A stretch of 64,000 bases of DNA, taken from positions 38,285,404 through 38,349,403 of the forward strand of contig CM032122.1 of the NCBI GenBank assembly GCA_018894105.1, read 5' to 3'. Position 1 is the first letter of the stretch; each line of letters starts with the position of its first letter. Source of the stretch: Jacaranda mimosifolia (Eukaryota; Streptophyta; Magnoliopsida; Lamiales; Bignoniaceae). Shown piece by piece: positions 38,159-50,028 of the stretch. The position numbers and the translations under genes are program-made. The notes beneath the pieces were generated by a model. It saw only the letters and a list, made by a program, of their open reading frames with translations, searched no databases and was not told where the DNA came from.

Positions 38159-38512
38159 GGGACCGTTTGGTTTTATTTTTATTTTTAATTTTCATTTCCA
38201 TCATTTTTAAAATGGTAATAATTAGTTATGTGATGTGATGATGTGAAAATGAAAATATATTTAGATGAAATGTTTGGAAATATAATAATTATATTAATTT
38301 TAATAGGTTGTAGGTGGAGAGAGATAGAAATAATAAAATAGAGAAATAATATATATAGGTTATTGGGAAAAGATATATAGGTTATTGGAGAATTTGTATT
38401 GAAATGGAAATAAATATTATGTTGGGTGAAAATTTCTAAAAAATAATAACTTCTATTTATGGAATAATAGAAAATTAAAAAAATGTGTTTGAAAATAAAA
38501 CCAAACGGGTCC
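38159..38512. mobile_element. MITE, Tourist/PIF-Harbinger-like (TTA), same family as 56142-56494
   Basis: 354 bp with TTA on both sides (38156-38158 and 38513-38515). The left end GGGACCGTTTGGTTTTATTT and the complement of the right end GGACCCGTTTGGTTTTATTT are nearly identical. Its whole interior (for example GTAGGTGGAGAGAGATAGAA and AAAGATATATAGGTTATTGG) aligns with the copy at 56142-56494. Confidence 0.85.
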
Positions 38513-38825
38513 TTAGTGACTAACATTATTCCTAAAGATGCTGAAGGAATAGAGTAGTTGGTCTATCAATTTTGTCTATAAATTGCTCAACTCATCGTAT
38601 ACAGCTATAAGGAAATAACAATCCTAAAGACCAAAAGAATCAATCTTATATGTTTTCTATATGAGAAAATAATAAATCTAACCTAGAGATAGGCGAGTTT
38701 GATATATATAAAACACAATCGACTAGCTAATAAGATGATGTGGAATAAGATTTATTGTCAAGAGGGATGAGCTGTTGCAATAGTAAACATAATGTAATTA
38801 TAATCTCTTTGTTGCTAATTTTGGA

Positions 38826-38918
38826 TGAGGATCCAGCGGTATAAGTCTCCCACATAATATGAGATGTTAGGTGTTCGAGTCATAACGAACTCTTAATGTG
38901 TGTATGTATAAAAAAAAT
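38826..38918 (+). mobile_element. SINE-like retroposon copy
   Basis: The segment has CCCACATAATATGAGATG, then a tRNA B-box-like GTGTTCGAGTC (38871-38881), GAACTCTTAATGTGTGTATG and an A-run. The same blocks in the same order occur in the SINE at 53588-53706. Target duplications were not found. Confidence 0.5.
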
Positions 38919-39401
38919 ATTGGATAAAAAAGAAAAATGGTGATGGCTTTGAAGTATTATTGCAGCCCTTTATCATGTAACAAAAATTTATAAAAATTGC
39001 ATTTTGTGAAACCCACGTAGCTTAAACATTAATTACTTATTAATCTAACTTACTATAATGATTTAAATATATAAAAAAGCAGACAGTATGATTTTAATGA
39101 ATCTAAATTAAGAATTTTAATTTTGAAGAACTATTACGATGGATACACATAAAGTAATTTAAACATTTATCATTATTCTCACGGCTATTAATGCTCGATG
39201 CCATTTCAATACTTTTATAAGACCCAAACAAATTTTTTAATGTCAGTATCATTGTATTTCATGACATCATTGAATGTAAATATTAATGGTACAACTCAAC
39301 TTTTTTTTTTCCTTTTTTCTTTTTGGCAAAAGTACAACTCAACTTTGGCAACAATTCCACGGCTAATATTGATTAGTTAGAAGAGACTAAATGCTACAAA
39401 A

Positions 39402-39808
39402 AATGCCTGTTTGGTTTTATTTCCACGAGTCCTTTTTATTTTTATTGGAAAATAAAAATAATTTTTTTTTACTTTCTTCTTATTTTTCACTCAAACTATT
39501 CTTATTTTTAATTTCAAACTCTTTATAAACATATTATATCATCCTATTACCACATCAATCAAATTTAAATTTGATTTGATATAAAATATTAACTATCATT
39601 TTAAAATTAATAAAATATACATATTCTTAAACATAAAAAAATATAAATCAATCATATTTTCAATTCTATACATATTTTAATCATTACTTTCTAACAAATC
39701 ATCCAAATACAATTTTATTTTCACAATTAAATCTATAACTAACTTTTCAAACTTTAGAAATACCTAGAAACTGGAAATGACTCTGGAAAAAAAAAACCAA
39801 ACAGGTTG
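39402..39808. mobile_element. Probable MITE, Tourist-like
   Basis: The left end holds CCTGTTTGGTTTTATTT, and the complement of the right end holds CCTGTTTGGTTTTTTTTT, about 0.4 kb apart. A clear TTA/TAA duplication is not visible, so the exact ends are approximate. It lies directly next to the MITE at 39813. Confidence 0.5.
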
Positions 39809-39812
39809 TTAA

Positions 39813-40176
39813 GTGCCCGTTTGGTTTCGATTTCAAAGCCTCTTTTCATTTTCTCTTGAAATAAAAATAGAAAATTATCAATTTTTCTCATATTTTCACA
39901 AATATTTTTATTCTCAGTATATTTTTTCAAACACACTATTATATTCTCTCTTCATTGTCACACTTTATTTTCTCCTACTTTTATTTGCACTATTTTTAAT
40001 ACAAAAGTACTAAAATATTCAAATACAACTCATTTTCAATCATACACAATTATTTTATTTTAAACAGAATATTAAAACAATATTTCATTTTCAAAATCAC
40101 ATTTATAACTAACTTTTCATAAAAAAATTTCACCAAAAAATAAAAATGCCTTCAGAAAACAAAACCAAACAATTCC
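39813..40176. mobile_element. MITE, Tourist/PIF-Harbinger-like (TAA)
   Basis: 364 bp flanked by TAA (39810-39812 and 40177-40179). The left end is GTGCCCGTTTGGTTTCG; the complement of the right end is GGAATTGTTTGGTTTTG. Its interior matches one arm of the foldback element at 40671-41509. Confidence 0.7.
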
Positions 40177-40449
40177 TAAGTGACAAAAGTTAAAAAAAGA
40201 AAAAGAAAAAATTCAATGATTGAAGTCCATGATGAAATGTGGTAGGTCATACATGAATTTAAAGTAATCACTTTATTTTATTTCTTTTTCCTTCTTTTTG
40301 GTGTTATTTTATTTTATTTTTTATGGGGCAAGATTCTTCTATAGCACACGAAACATGTTCTCTCTTTGGACTGTTGAGGCCATTACCCCCTCTTTATTAG
40401 GTCACCCTTCTACCTCGATCCTCTAAATCCCTATTCATAATTGGGACAA

Positions 40450-41815
40450 CGTGTCAATTAATAATCTCATGTCCATTTATTGGGCAATAAATTTGACAAA
40501 AGAGGAAAATACAAAAAACAAAAGGGGAGAGAGAGAGAGATGCCATTTATATATGCCCATAGTCAAGGGTGGGCCTTTTCTAAAATTAATAGTTAATTAA
40601 TTATCAGACCTTTTGCCTTTTTTCATCTAATAATTTGGATGAATCAGATCCATCCGATTCGATTAACTAAGAGGCCGTTTGATTTTATTTTCAGAGGTCA
40701 TTTTTATTTTTTAATAAAAATACATAATGAAAACTTAGTTATAATAGTTGGATTTGAAAATGAAGTTTTATTTAGATGTATTGTAGAAAATATATGTTTA
40801 TATAAGTGTGACAATGAGATGTATTTGGATGTTGGGTGTTTTGATATTAAAAATTGTGTACTTTTTGAATTTGAATTGATGATGTGATGTGTGATTGTTT
40901 GAAAAAATAATATTATAATTTTAATTTTAATTTATAATAATTTTGTTGTGCATGGAGCATGAGAAGTATTGAAAAAATAAAAAATGATTAAGGTAATGAT
41001 AGGGGTTGAAAAAATGATGAAAATGAGGAGATAATATAATAAAGAATGTTTTGAAAATGAAAATATTTGAGAAAATTGTGTAAATAGTGATAACTCTCTA
41101 TTTTTATTTTGAGGAGAAAATGAAAATGGGGTTTGAAAATGAAAACAAATGGGCTCTTAGTTTTGTTTTCAAAATTCATTTTCATTTTCTGCTGAAAATA
41201 AAAATAGAGAGTCATCAACTTCTCCTCCATTTTCATAGACATTTTTATTCTCAAAATATTCTTCCATACAAACTCTTACACTCTCTCTATTTTCACTTTT
41301 CATTTTTTTCTACTTACATTTGCATGACTTTTAATACAAAACACTATATTTTCTAAATATAACTCATTTTCAACCCTACATAATCATTACATTTTAAACA
41401 TAACCTCCAAACAATTTTTTTTTTCAAAAATACATTTATAACTAACTTTTCACTATTTATTTTTACCAGAAAATGAAAATGCTTTCAGAAAACAAAACCA
41501 AACAGCCCCTAAGAAGCAGTACAAGAGGAGGGGCTACATTATTAATAACCAAAATATTATTGGCACTAAACTTGCCCTATTGAAACACTTGTTTAGCCTT
41601 AAATTTCGATTAGGTTTTTTTTTTTTTTTTGATCAATTAAAATTTCGAGTAGGTTAATGGTTGCTTATATTAGCAATATTATTCACCTCAAACTTTCTAA
41701 TAAAAGTACTCGTATAACACGTGTATTTGTAAGGTTTATTTTCTTTCCTTCCTTTATATAATTTTTTTTATGTTTATATGGATTATAGTGAGTCGCACGG
41801 AATTGAGGGTTTTTT
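40450..41815 (+). repeat. Local duplication, copy 1 (carries a MITE insertion)
   Basis: The flanks of the MITE here (40450-40670 and 41510-41815) match copy 2 (43330-43880) over about 220 and 300 bp. Shared blocks include GGGCAATAAATTTGACAAAA, ATGCCATTTATATATGCCCA, GGTGGGCCTTTTCTAAAATT and AATATTATTGGCACTAAAC, all in the same order and orientation. Confidence 0.85.
40671..41509. mobile_element. Foldback (long inverted repeat) MITE, TAA target
   Basis: 839 bp flanked by TAA (40668-40670 and 41510-41512). Outer ends are GAGGCCGTTTGATTTTATTT and, complemented, GGGGCTGTTTGGTTTTGTTT. The two halves (about 40671-41157 and 41158-41509) are inverted copies of one another: ACTCTCTATTTTTATTTTGA before the centre pairs with the complement of TCAACTT...ATAGAGAGTCAT after it. 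The element could form a long hairpin. It is missing from copy 2 of the surrounding duplication. Confidence 0.75.
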
Positions 41816-42304
41816 GTTTTGCTTTTTCCTCTTCCTATGTTTATACATTATTTTTTATCTATACCTAATTCAAATGCTTATCAAAAAGACAAATAAAAAA
41901 TAAAAAATAAATTATTACTTGAGATTATAATAGTAGGGATGAACAATGTTTGGTATGATCCCAATAATAATAATAAAACATAGTAAAAAATTTAATAACA
42001 CTTAAGGATTTAAAATGTTAACTATTTGTCAACAAAGTGAGGTTTATTGAGTTTTTGTTATCATTTTAAAATATAACATAACATATTCTACATATTATGT
42101 ATATTATTATAAGATATAAATAATTTTTAAAATTTATCTTACTATATAAAACATATAGTATCTTATAAATTTCTTTTATAAATATAAATTATATAAATAA
42201 TTTAATATGATTCTTAGTTTCAATAACAAACATTCTTGATCTAATACTATTCCTAAACTCTAAAAAATTTAAAATAAGTTAAGAACTTTTTGCCTTTTCA
42301 AAAA

Positions 42305-42480
42305 CTAGAAAAATGCACGTACATTGCCCGTGATTTATTAATCTCTTACGTTTATTTGTTCTATGAATTGTTTTTTTATCTATGTCTCATCAAATGCTTA
42401 TTAAAAAGAAAAATGCTTATCTTTAACCTTCATAAATGATTATGTATATATAAAATGATAGTAATGGGATCGTAGTTATA
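42305..42480 (-). mobile_element. Helitron-like 3' terminus
   Basis: On the minus strand the sequence reads ATCACGGGCAATGTACGTGC, then ATTTTTCTAG, then T. A short CACG/CGTG hairpin a few bases before CTAG, with T next in the flank, is the pattern of Helitron 3' ends. The body would extend to higher coordinates but is cut by a hAT element at 42491. The same terminus recurs at 63457-63720. No 5' end (TC) was identified. Confidence 0.4.
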
Positions 42481-42490
42481 AGATTCAAAT

Positions 42491-43052
42491 AAGGATGGCA
42501 ACGGGGCGGGTTTTGACTCCACCCAAACCTCCCCACGAAGATTTTATATTGTCCCTACTCACCCCGTGGGTTTTAGAAGTGAAAATTCGAATCTTACCCA
42601 CAATGTAAATGTAAAACCCGAACCATACTCAATCCTACCCGCACCTAATTAATATTTTATATATTTTAAAAATATTATCCACTATACAATTAATGAAATA
42701 TTACAGTTTTAACTCAAATATCATATAAGTTTTACGTAAAACAAACAAATAGAAAACTTTTGAGTATTTTATAAGCATTTTGAATCTACTATTGGGTGCA
42801 ATTAACGAAATATTATAGTTTAACTCAAATATCATATAAATTTTACATTAAACAAAAAAAGAAAGATTTTGAGCATTTTTAAAACATTCTGAATCTACTA
42901 TTGGGAGTCACGACTGTGAGAAATGGGAGGGAAAGAAAGCAATGCTAACATAGTTTAGGATTTCGACCAGCACCATTAAAACCCGAACCCGATCCAATCC
43001 GATCCTCTGTGGGGGCCGGTTTTTTACTTGCCCCGATCTGAGCCATCCCTAG
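42491..43052. mobile_element. hAT-type MITE
   Basis: The ends are AAGGATGGCAACGGGGCGGG and, complemented, AGGGATGGCTCAGATCGGGG. AGATTCAAAT flanks both sides (42481-42490 and 43051-43060); the true hAT duplication of 8 bp would lie inside this. The inside has a tandem duplication of about 110 bp (about 42685-42905) marked by two copies of CTCAAATATCATATAA and of GAATCTACTATTGGG. No transposase. Confidence 0.7.
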
Positions 43053-43329
43053 ATTCAAATTAAAAATGAAGGCATTTTAAAACAGAGCGCACGGAGACAT
43101 ACTTAAAAAAGAAATAGGGGCTTTATTAATAACTAATGGTTGAGGCACACTCGATGCTTGTGTAATTATTATAAAAAAAATAATAAAATAATATAAATGA
43201 AAGACAACACAGTTGCAGAAAATTTTGAAAAAAGAAAATTATGGATAAATAAAAATATGTATAATATTCATGAATTATTGTGGAATTAAATAGTAGTAAT
43301 GGGGTAGGAATAGAGTGGTATTTATTCTA

Positions 43330-43880
43330 TATTATGGGAATAAAAAATAATCTCATGTTCGTTTATGGGGCAATAAATTTGACAAAAGAGGAAAAAACAA
43401 AAATCAAAAGGAGAGAGAGAAAAGAAGAAGAAGAAGAAATGCCATTTATATATGCCCATACTCAAGACCAAGGGTGGGCCTTTTCTAAAATTAATGGTGA
43501 TAATTAATAATTAATTAATTATTATACCATTCTCCTTTTTTCATCTAATAATTTGGATGAATCAGATGCATCCGACTCGTTTAATTAAGGACTATCAGTA
43601 GAAGAGGAGGAAAATTTCCACACTTGGGCTGCATTATTGAAAAACTAAAATATTATTGGCACTAAACGTGCTCTATTGAAATACGTATTTAACCTTAAAT
43701 TTAGATTAGGTTAATCAGTCAATGGTTGCTTATATTAGCAATACTATTTACTTCAAACTTTCTAATAAAAGTACTCTTATAACACGTGGATTTATAAGGT
43801 TCTTTGTTTTCTTTCCTTTTTTGGTATACATGTTTTTATTTATATAGATTATAGTGAGTTGAACCAAATTGAGGATTTTT
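43330..43880 (+). repeat. Local duplication, copy 2 (empty MITE site)
   Basis: The same sequence as copy 1 without the 839-bp MITE: TTTAATTAAGGACTATCAG at about 43580-43600 is continuous where copy 1 is interrupted. Copy 2 has a longer GA-rich run (43411-43438) and a longer T-run (43877-43895). Confidence 0.85.
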
Positions 43881-44108
43881 TTTTTTTTTTTTTTTTGTTT
43901 CTTGTTTTTCTTTTTTCTCTTATTACTCTCATGTTGTGTTTGGATCAACAAAATTAACTAGGAAAAAACAAAAGGAACTTGTGAAAAAAAACATTTAAAG
44001 TATAAATATTACATCATTTGAAGCATGAAAAAAAATAATATTTTTACTCATTAAAATCTAAGCTCCAAATATAAAACTAATGAAATATATATTTCTTTAA
44101 TTTTGAAT

Positions 44109-45054
44109 CAGGGGTGGCAAATGGGTAGGTTGGGTATGGTACAGGTTAGATCCTTATGGGTTGAGCTCAAAATGGACTGGGTTGGGTTGGGTTTGGGCAG
44201 GTCTAATACTGGGAAAAAAAATAAATTGCTAAATACATTATTGTATTAATTTGTTAAATTATAATTTTTTATCTTTATATTACGTATGTAAATTAATTAT
44301 TATTAACAAAAAAAAGACGATAATGAATAAAATGGAGATCGTAGTGACTTAAAACTCTTTACTTGCAATTACAAAATGCAAATGCAACATTCATTTGACA
44401 TAATTTATACATTTAAACTTTAGAATAAGTAAAAAAGAATTCTTAATTCTTATTAATTATTTAGTAATTCACATTTACTCCGTTATAGTTTAACTCTCTT
44501 TTCAGTTGGAATTTTACTTTATTATAATATAACTCTCATTTCAACTAAATTTCATAAGTGAAAGAAAGGAATTCTTAAGTACAAATTTTGAATTTTTCAT
44601 AATAAACCTCCACCTCTATTTCCTCAAAATTATCTTATCTTCAAAAAAAGAAAAAAAAATTATGAACTCACCGATATTTGTATCTATACTATAATTGAAG
44701 TAATTCTAACTCAAACTATATATAAAAATTATAGTTACTTACAAAAATTCTTGTTGAAAATTTAACAATTAAGTAAGAATATAATAATGAAAGAGCATGT
44801 TAATTTTTGGTGGATTTTTTTTTTCTTTGTTTTAAATCAAAATTTGGGTGAAATTGGTTTGGACCATTTACAATCCATTTTCAACTCATTTCACACCCAT
44901 TTGAACTTATAAACCCGATTAAACCCAACTGATATTAAAATCATTAGAACCCAACCAAACTCAAATCTACTCATATTGTTTTAAACCCAGTCCAATCCAA
45001 AATTAAGTGGTTTCGATTGAAACCATAGTTCTAAATCTAATTTGCCGCCCTTAA
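44109..45054. mobile_element. hAT-type non-autonomous element
   Basis: 946 bp. The left end CAGGGGTGGCAAATGGG and the complement of the right end TTAAGGGCGGCAAATTAG share GGYGGCAAAT. The flanks TTTTGAAT (44101-44108) and TTTTGATT (45055-45062) match at 7 of 8 bases. Subterminal GGGTTGGGTT and AAACCCAACC motifs are typical of such elements. No transposase frame. Confidence 0.6.
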
Positions 45055-45062
45055 TTTTGATT

Positions 45063-46195
45063 GAATTTAGTATAAACTACACTCACATTAGCATCTAGTT
45101 TTGTATTAGGGTGTGTTATTACAACCCCATTTGATTAGCATCATACGATTATTAATTATTGTTGGTGGTAGTCACATTTTAGCTAGTGCAACAAAAAGGC
45201 AAGGACTCATGCTTTCTTCCCTTTTCCTTTATTCATATTAAAGCAAAATTTTAGTTAGAAAATCTTTCACTTAATTCATTTATTCCATACTCAATTCCTA
45301 ATTGGCATTATAAACAAGAAAAGTTTTGAGTGTACTTTTAAGTCTTGCCTTAACTGCATCCAATTCCCATTAATTTTGTGGGTCCCACATAAGCCACATA
45401 CTCCAAAGGTGTTTAATTAATGTATAACAAGCAAACATTGGAAATTACTTAAAAGTACAACTAAAGTACTTTCAAAATTTTCTTACACATGGGGAAGAAA
45501 ATTAAGGTTAGTTGGCAAAGAATCTTTTGTGGGCTAAATTAATACATTTCTTTAGTAAGTTTTAACTATAATTAGTCTAATTAAGATGTTAACGTAATTT
45601 ATTTTAAAAAGGATATGATTAATTACACGAGGTAAGTGGAATGTGGTTGGTTTAAGATTAAGGGGACAAAAAGTGATTAAGGAGTCAGCATTGTCTTCGT
45701 GTAGAATGTCTAAGTACATAGGTTAGAAGAATCAAATTAATGTCGGTTTAAGAGCTCCAATTCCTTGGGAAAGCAAGGTAATATGTGCTTTTATACTTCA
45801 ACTTTTGAGATAAGAAGATGTTTAAGTTTTGTACTTAGGAGACAGCTTATTCAAAAGTACTTTGCAATATTAAAAATATCAATTAAGAAAAAGACTAAAG
45901 TGATGTATTTGTTGATGTAGGAAAACTACTTTTGATTTTGGGCCATATTGACAAGGTTATATGGGTTGGTAGATGTGTTTGTTTGTGAGGGCACTTGCTA
46001 TTAATTAATCTAACAATCCCCATCCCCCATCCCCCCCCCCCCCCCCCCGCCAACCCCACCCCAAACTCCCAATTCCTCCCCCAACCCACCAAAAAAAAAA
46101 TAAAATAAAAAATAAAAAAATTAAATGTAGATATAAATGCATAAATACCACTAGGCTTGCAGAAAGTACTTCCCTATATAGGTAATCAGAGCATT
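45063..46195. other. Gene-free intergenic DNA
   Basis: AT-rich with no gene found. A poly(C) run of 18 lies at 46031-46048 inside a C-rich stretch (46018-46085); the open frame across it on the minus strand is a composition by-product. Confidence 0.5.
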
Positions 46196-46198
46196 TAA

Positions 46199-46592
46199 GG
46201 GCCCATTTATTTTCGTTTTCAAATACCTTTTTTATTTTTTTATTATTTAAAAATTAAAAGTTATTAACTTTTACATATTTTTATTGAAAATGTCACTTAT
46301 TTTTATTTTTAATTTTTCCTACATAATCTTACAGTTATTATAATATTACGTCAATCATAATATCCACTATCATTTTAAAGTAATTAAAATATATAAAAAA
46401 TTACGCCTTTTTAGGCACAGAATAATATATATACTACCTAAATTTTAGTCCCAAGCTATATCTGTCCTAATAGTTCTTTTCATACAAAATATTCAAATAT
46501 AATATTATTTTTATTTTTAAATTATAATTAATTTTTCAACTTTAAAATATACTGATACTAAAATTAAAATGAAAATAAAACTAAGTGGGCCC
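46199..46592. mobile_element. MITE, Tourist/PIF-Harbinger-like (TAA)
   Basis: 394 bp flanked by TAA (46196-46198 and 46593-46595). The ends are GGGCCCATTTATTTTCGTTT and, complemented, GGGCCCACTTAGTTTTATTT. Confidence 0.8.
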
Positions 46593-46952
46593 TAAAGTTC
46601 ATGAGGTCATCTCAAGCTTTAATCTGGCCCTATAATTAATAAATGTAGCTTGAGTTTAATATAGCTCCACTTACATGCTTGAATTGTACAATTTATAGAA
46701 AATATTTTATAAGGTCAAATTGTCTATTCTGCACACTAAACTATTTTAAATTTTTATAATGGACCTTTGAGGCAAGAAAGGGTCAAAAGAGTAAAGTAAT
46801 GTATATTATATGTTATGGTATGGCCATGGTGCTGTTGGAAATAGTTAAAAAAAAAAAAAAGATAAGAAGAAAAAATAGAAAATAGTTGGATTGGTTGGCA
46901 ATACGGTTCCATTAAAGGAAAGATTCTTATCATTTTGTTCTCTAATTGCTAA

Positions 46953-47481
46953 GGCCGTTTGGATTTATTTTCTGGAGATTTTTTTTTCCAGTAAAAATAA
47001 ATAGTAAAAAATTAATTATAAATTTGAATTTGAAAATAATATATTGTTTGGATGTTTTGTTTAAAATATAATGATTATATAAAGTTGAAAATAAATTGTA
47101 TTTGAAAAATATAGTATTTTGTATTAAAAATAGTGTAAATGTGAGTAAAAAAAAATAAAAAAATGATAAAAAAACGAAAATAAAAAGAGAGTGTAATAAA
47201 ATATTTTGGAGAATATTTTATAAATAAAAATATTTATAAAAATAGAAAAAAAAATTATATTTGAAAAATATAGTATTTTGTATTAAAAATAGAGCAAATG
47301 TGAGTAAAAGAAAATAAAAAATGATAAAAAAACGAAAATAAAAAGAGAGTGTAATAAAATATTTTGGAGAATATTTTGAAAATAAAAATATTTATGAAAA
47401 TAGAAAAAAAATTAATAATTTTTTATTTTTATTTTTAACAAAAAATGAAAAAAGTGTTAGAAAACAAAATCAAACGGGCAC
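46953..47481. mobile_element. MITE, Tourist/PIF-Harbinger-like (TAA), with internal duplication
   Basis: 529 bp flanked by TAA (46950-46952 and 47482-47484). The ends are GGCCGTTTGGATTTATTTTC and, complemented, GTGCCCGTTTGATTTTGTTT. Its middle is duplicated in tandem with a 159-bp period (about 47101-47259 and 47260-47418), which explains why it is longer than its relatives of 350-400 bp. Confidence 0.8.
47101..47418 (+). repeat. 159-bp tandem duplication inside a MITE
   Basis: Both units begin TTTGAAAAATATAGTATTTT and contain GAGAGTGTAATAAAATATTT. They differ at only a few positions, so the duplication is young compared with the MITE family. Confidence 0.85.
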
Positions 47482-47484
47482 TAA

Positions 47485-48800
47485 AAGTCAAAGCATTCTC
47501 CCCGACCATGTGACATTGTGGTTTTCTGGCCACTTCGGTAAGCGTGCATCTTATTCATGTGCTCGACACCTCCAAGTTGCAATAACTTCCACTCATATAT
47601 ATAATAATAATAATTATTATTATTAAAAAATATCTCTCTGCATTTAAAAAATATAGTTAAAATAATTATCTAGCTTAATGATATTAATCTTACTCATAAA
47701 GTATGAAATTAAAATTTCAAATTAGACAAATTTTCAATGTACGTGTATGTAAATAAAAATATATTTAAAAGAAGGAACAAATATTTTTTTCTTTCTCAAT
47801 TACCAATTTTTATTTTTTATTGTTTGGAATTTGGCTCCATGAGACAGTTAACAGCAACTTTCAATGGGAAACATCCAAAAAGAATATTTATTATATGTTA
47901 AGAAAATATTGAATTCTGTACGGAAAAGTTCCACGCAAACCCTCCCCTATCCCCCCCCCCCCCCTTAAAAAAAAAGAATATTTCACAAAAACAAAAAGAA
48001 AAGAGAATTAGTAGTGTTGTTTATTGTCTTGAATCTTGAAATGGTAGTAAATAGGTGATTCTTATCTCTCAAAATATAAAAGAATTGTTAGCAAATGTTG
48101 GAACATATAAGATATTTTTCTTTTCTATTTTTATACAGTAAAATTTAACATATTTGGCGCCCATTTTTATAGTTTCTTAATCTTATTTAACAAATAATCT
48201 GTTTCAAATAATACTTTTATATTTTATTATATTCATTGTCCTAAAATTAATAGATTATACAAAAAAAACTGAATTCAAACTGACTCAAATGAGACTCAAT
48301 TTTATCTATTTTCACATTTTTCGAAATATAATTTTGAGATGACTGAAGTTGAACTTTTAGTGAGTACTTCAAATTTAAATTTTAAATAATTACATAAATA
48401 TTGTCAAAGTTCGATTGAAATTCGATCAGTAAAGAATCAAGTTTAAATGTAATGATCGTGATTTGAGAATCATATTCAATTTGATTTTATGCATTCGACG
48501 AACTTGTCGTCCAATTAAAACTTTACAATGAGTGGGAACTTGATTTTGCTTTTGCATAAAGCTCAATTTGAATTGGAGTATTTTTCCACTGGACATTTTG
48601 GTTCACACACTCCCCAATTATTGATGTATGGTTCCACCACTAATCAAGTGAGGTTAGATTTGCTTCCTACTCTTCCACTTATTCTAATTGTAAGTATAAA
48701 TGCCTAGATGCTATGCCCTTTTGGCATTGTTTGACTTTGGTTGTTGCCTATATTTACAAGTTTTTGGGTTAAAATAAACTGTTATATATATATATATGTA
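47485..48800. other. Gene-free intergenic DNA
   Basis: AT-rich. It holds a poly(C) run of 14 (47951-47964) and a worn SINE-like segment (about 47690-47770, with CAATGTACGTGTATGTAAAT). No gene was found. Confidence 0.45.
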
Positions 48801-49401
48801 TTTGATGATGGAAAGTTTAGTGTGAGGGATCTCTAGGTCATATCCAGAATGGTTTTCCAACCAAAAAAATAATTTGTAAGAATGTTGGGTGGAACTTACA
48901 GTTAAGGAACAAATGTCAAACTAGCCGAAAGGGTTCCCCGGCTTACCTTAGGAGATTTTGATAGAGTAACAATTTCTCGAGTGTATGTGTGCTTCCAATA
49001 GGTTTTTAAGGATGAAGTATTTATAGTGCTTATGTGGAGGTGAAAAGACTAGTATCTCCTTCAACGTATTTCATATGCTGATTTTTCAAGTAGGGACAAA
49101 ATATGTCTTTTTGACATATCTAGGAGGTGCATAATGTCTGACTGGCCGGAATGAGAATTCTTACCGTCATTAATGTGGGGGTGACATGCCGTCAATTTAT
49201 TTAATGCGGATAGCCAGAGGTTGAGACGTAGTTAATGTGGATGCAATGTGTGGAAAACCGCCATTAAACATCCTTCCTACCTTCATCCGATCCGGATGCA
49301 GCAACATTCGACCTTATGAGGTCGAATGGGCCTTATATCCCAGAAACAGTTTTGGGCTCAGGTATTTAGGGCCATTAAGCATGTTGAGCTTGCTTATATC
49401 A
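48801..49401 (-). repeat. Solo LTR related to the Ty3/gypsy element at 3560-11638
   Basis: 601 bp, TGATGATGG...TATATCA, flanked by GTATT (48796-48800) and GTGTT (49402-49406), a 5-bp duplication with one change. It shares the order of motifs seen in the full element's LTRs: TATTTATA (49018-49025, a TATA box on the minus strand), TTAATGYGG repeats, TTTAATGCGG and a TATATCA end. No internal region remains, as expected after recombination between two LTRs. Confidence 0.7.
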
Positions 49402-50028
49402 GTGTTTAGTTTCAAAATTCATTCTAATTTTTAATTCAGACGACTGACAATTGAAAACTATAGATGGGCTTGTTATGTCCATTATCCAACTTCCAATTGA
49501 TGACAACATCCAAATTGATTACACAGGTAACTGGGCTTCTTTTTGAATTGTGAAATATTGTGGGCATGCAAATTGGATCTCTTTAGGAGGCCCAAATTTG
49601 AGAAGGGTTGAGTTACAATTTCATATGAGAAATTAAGACAAACTATTTATCCTAAATGCTATGTCGAAAAAAAAATTAAATAAAAAAAAGATCAAATCTT
49701 AATTATATGATAATTTTTTACACACTACAGTTCTTGAAACTGCATCGGTAAAGTATACTTTGCAACTTTACCCGTACTGTACAAGTGAACTTTGCATAAC
49801 CAAATACATAACAACATGTGCAAACCAAGTAGAAACAAACGATTCTGGGACAACTTTATGGATATTTAGTTTTGTGCTCCGGTCCAATGAAAATGGTCGA
49901 TTACCAACCATCTACAGGTGTGGTCCGGTTTCTTTCTGGGATGGAGAACTTTTCTCATACATAATTGGATTAAACTCTGAAAGCCTTGTGGCAATTCACA
50001 AACAAGAACAACTTTAATTATATATGTT
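49402..50028. other. Intergenic and 3' flank of the laccase gene
   Basis: No separate gene was seen. The right part should hold the 3' untranslated region of the minus-strand laccase; the plus-strand open frame at 49760-50017 resembles nothing known. Confidence 0.5.
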
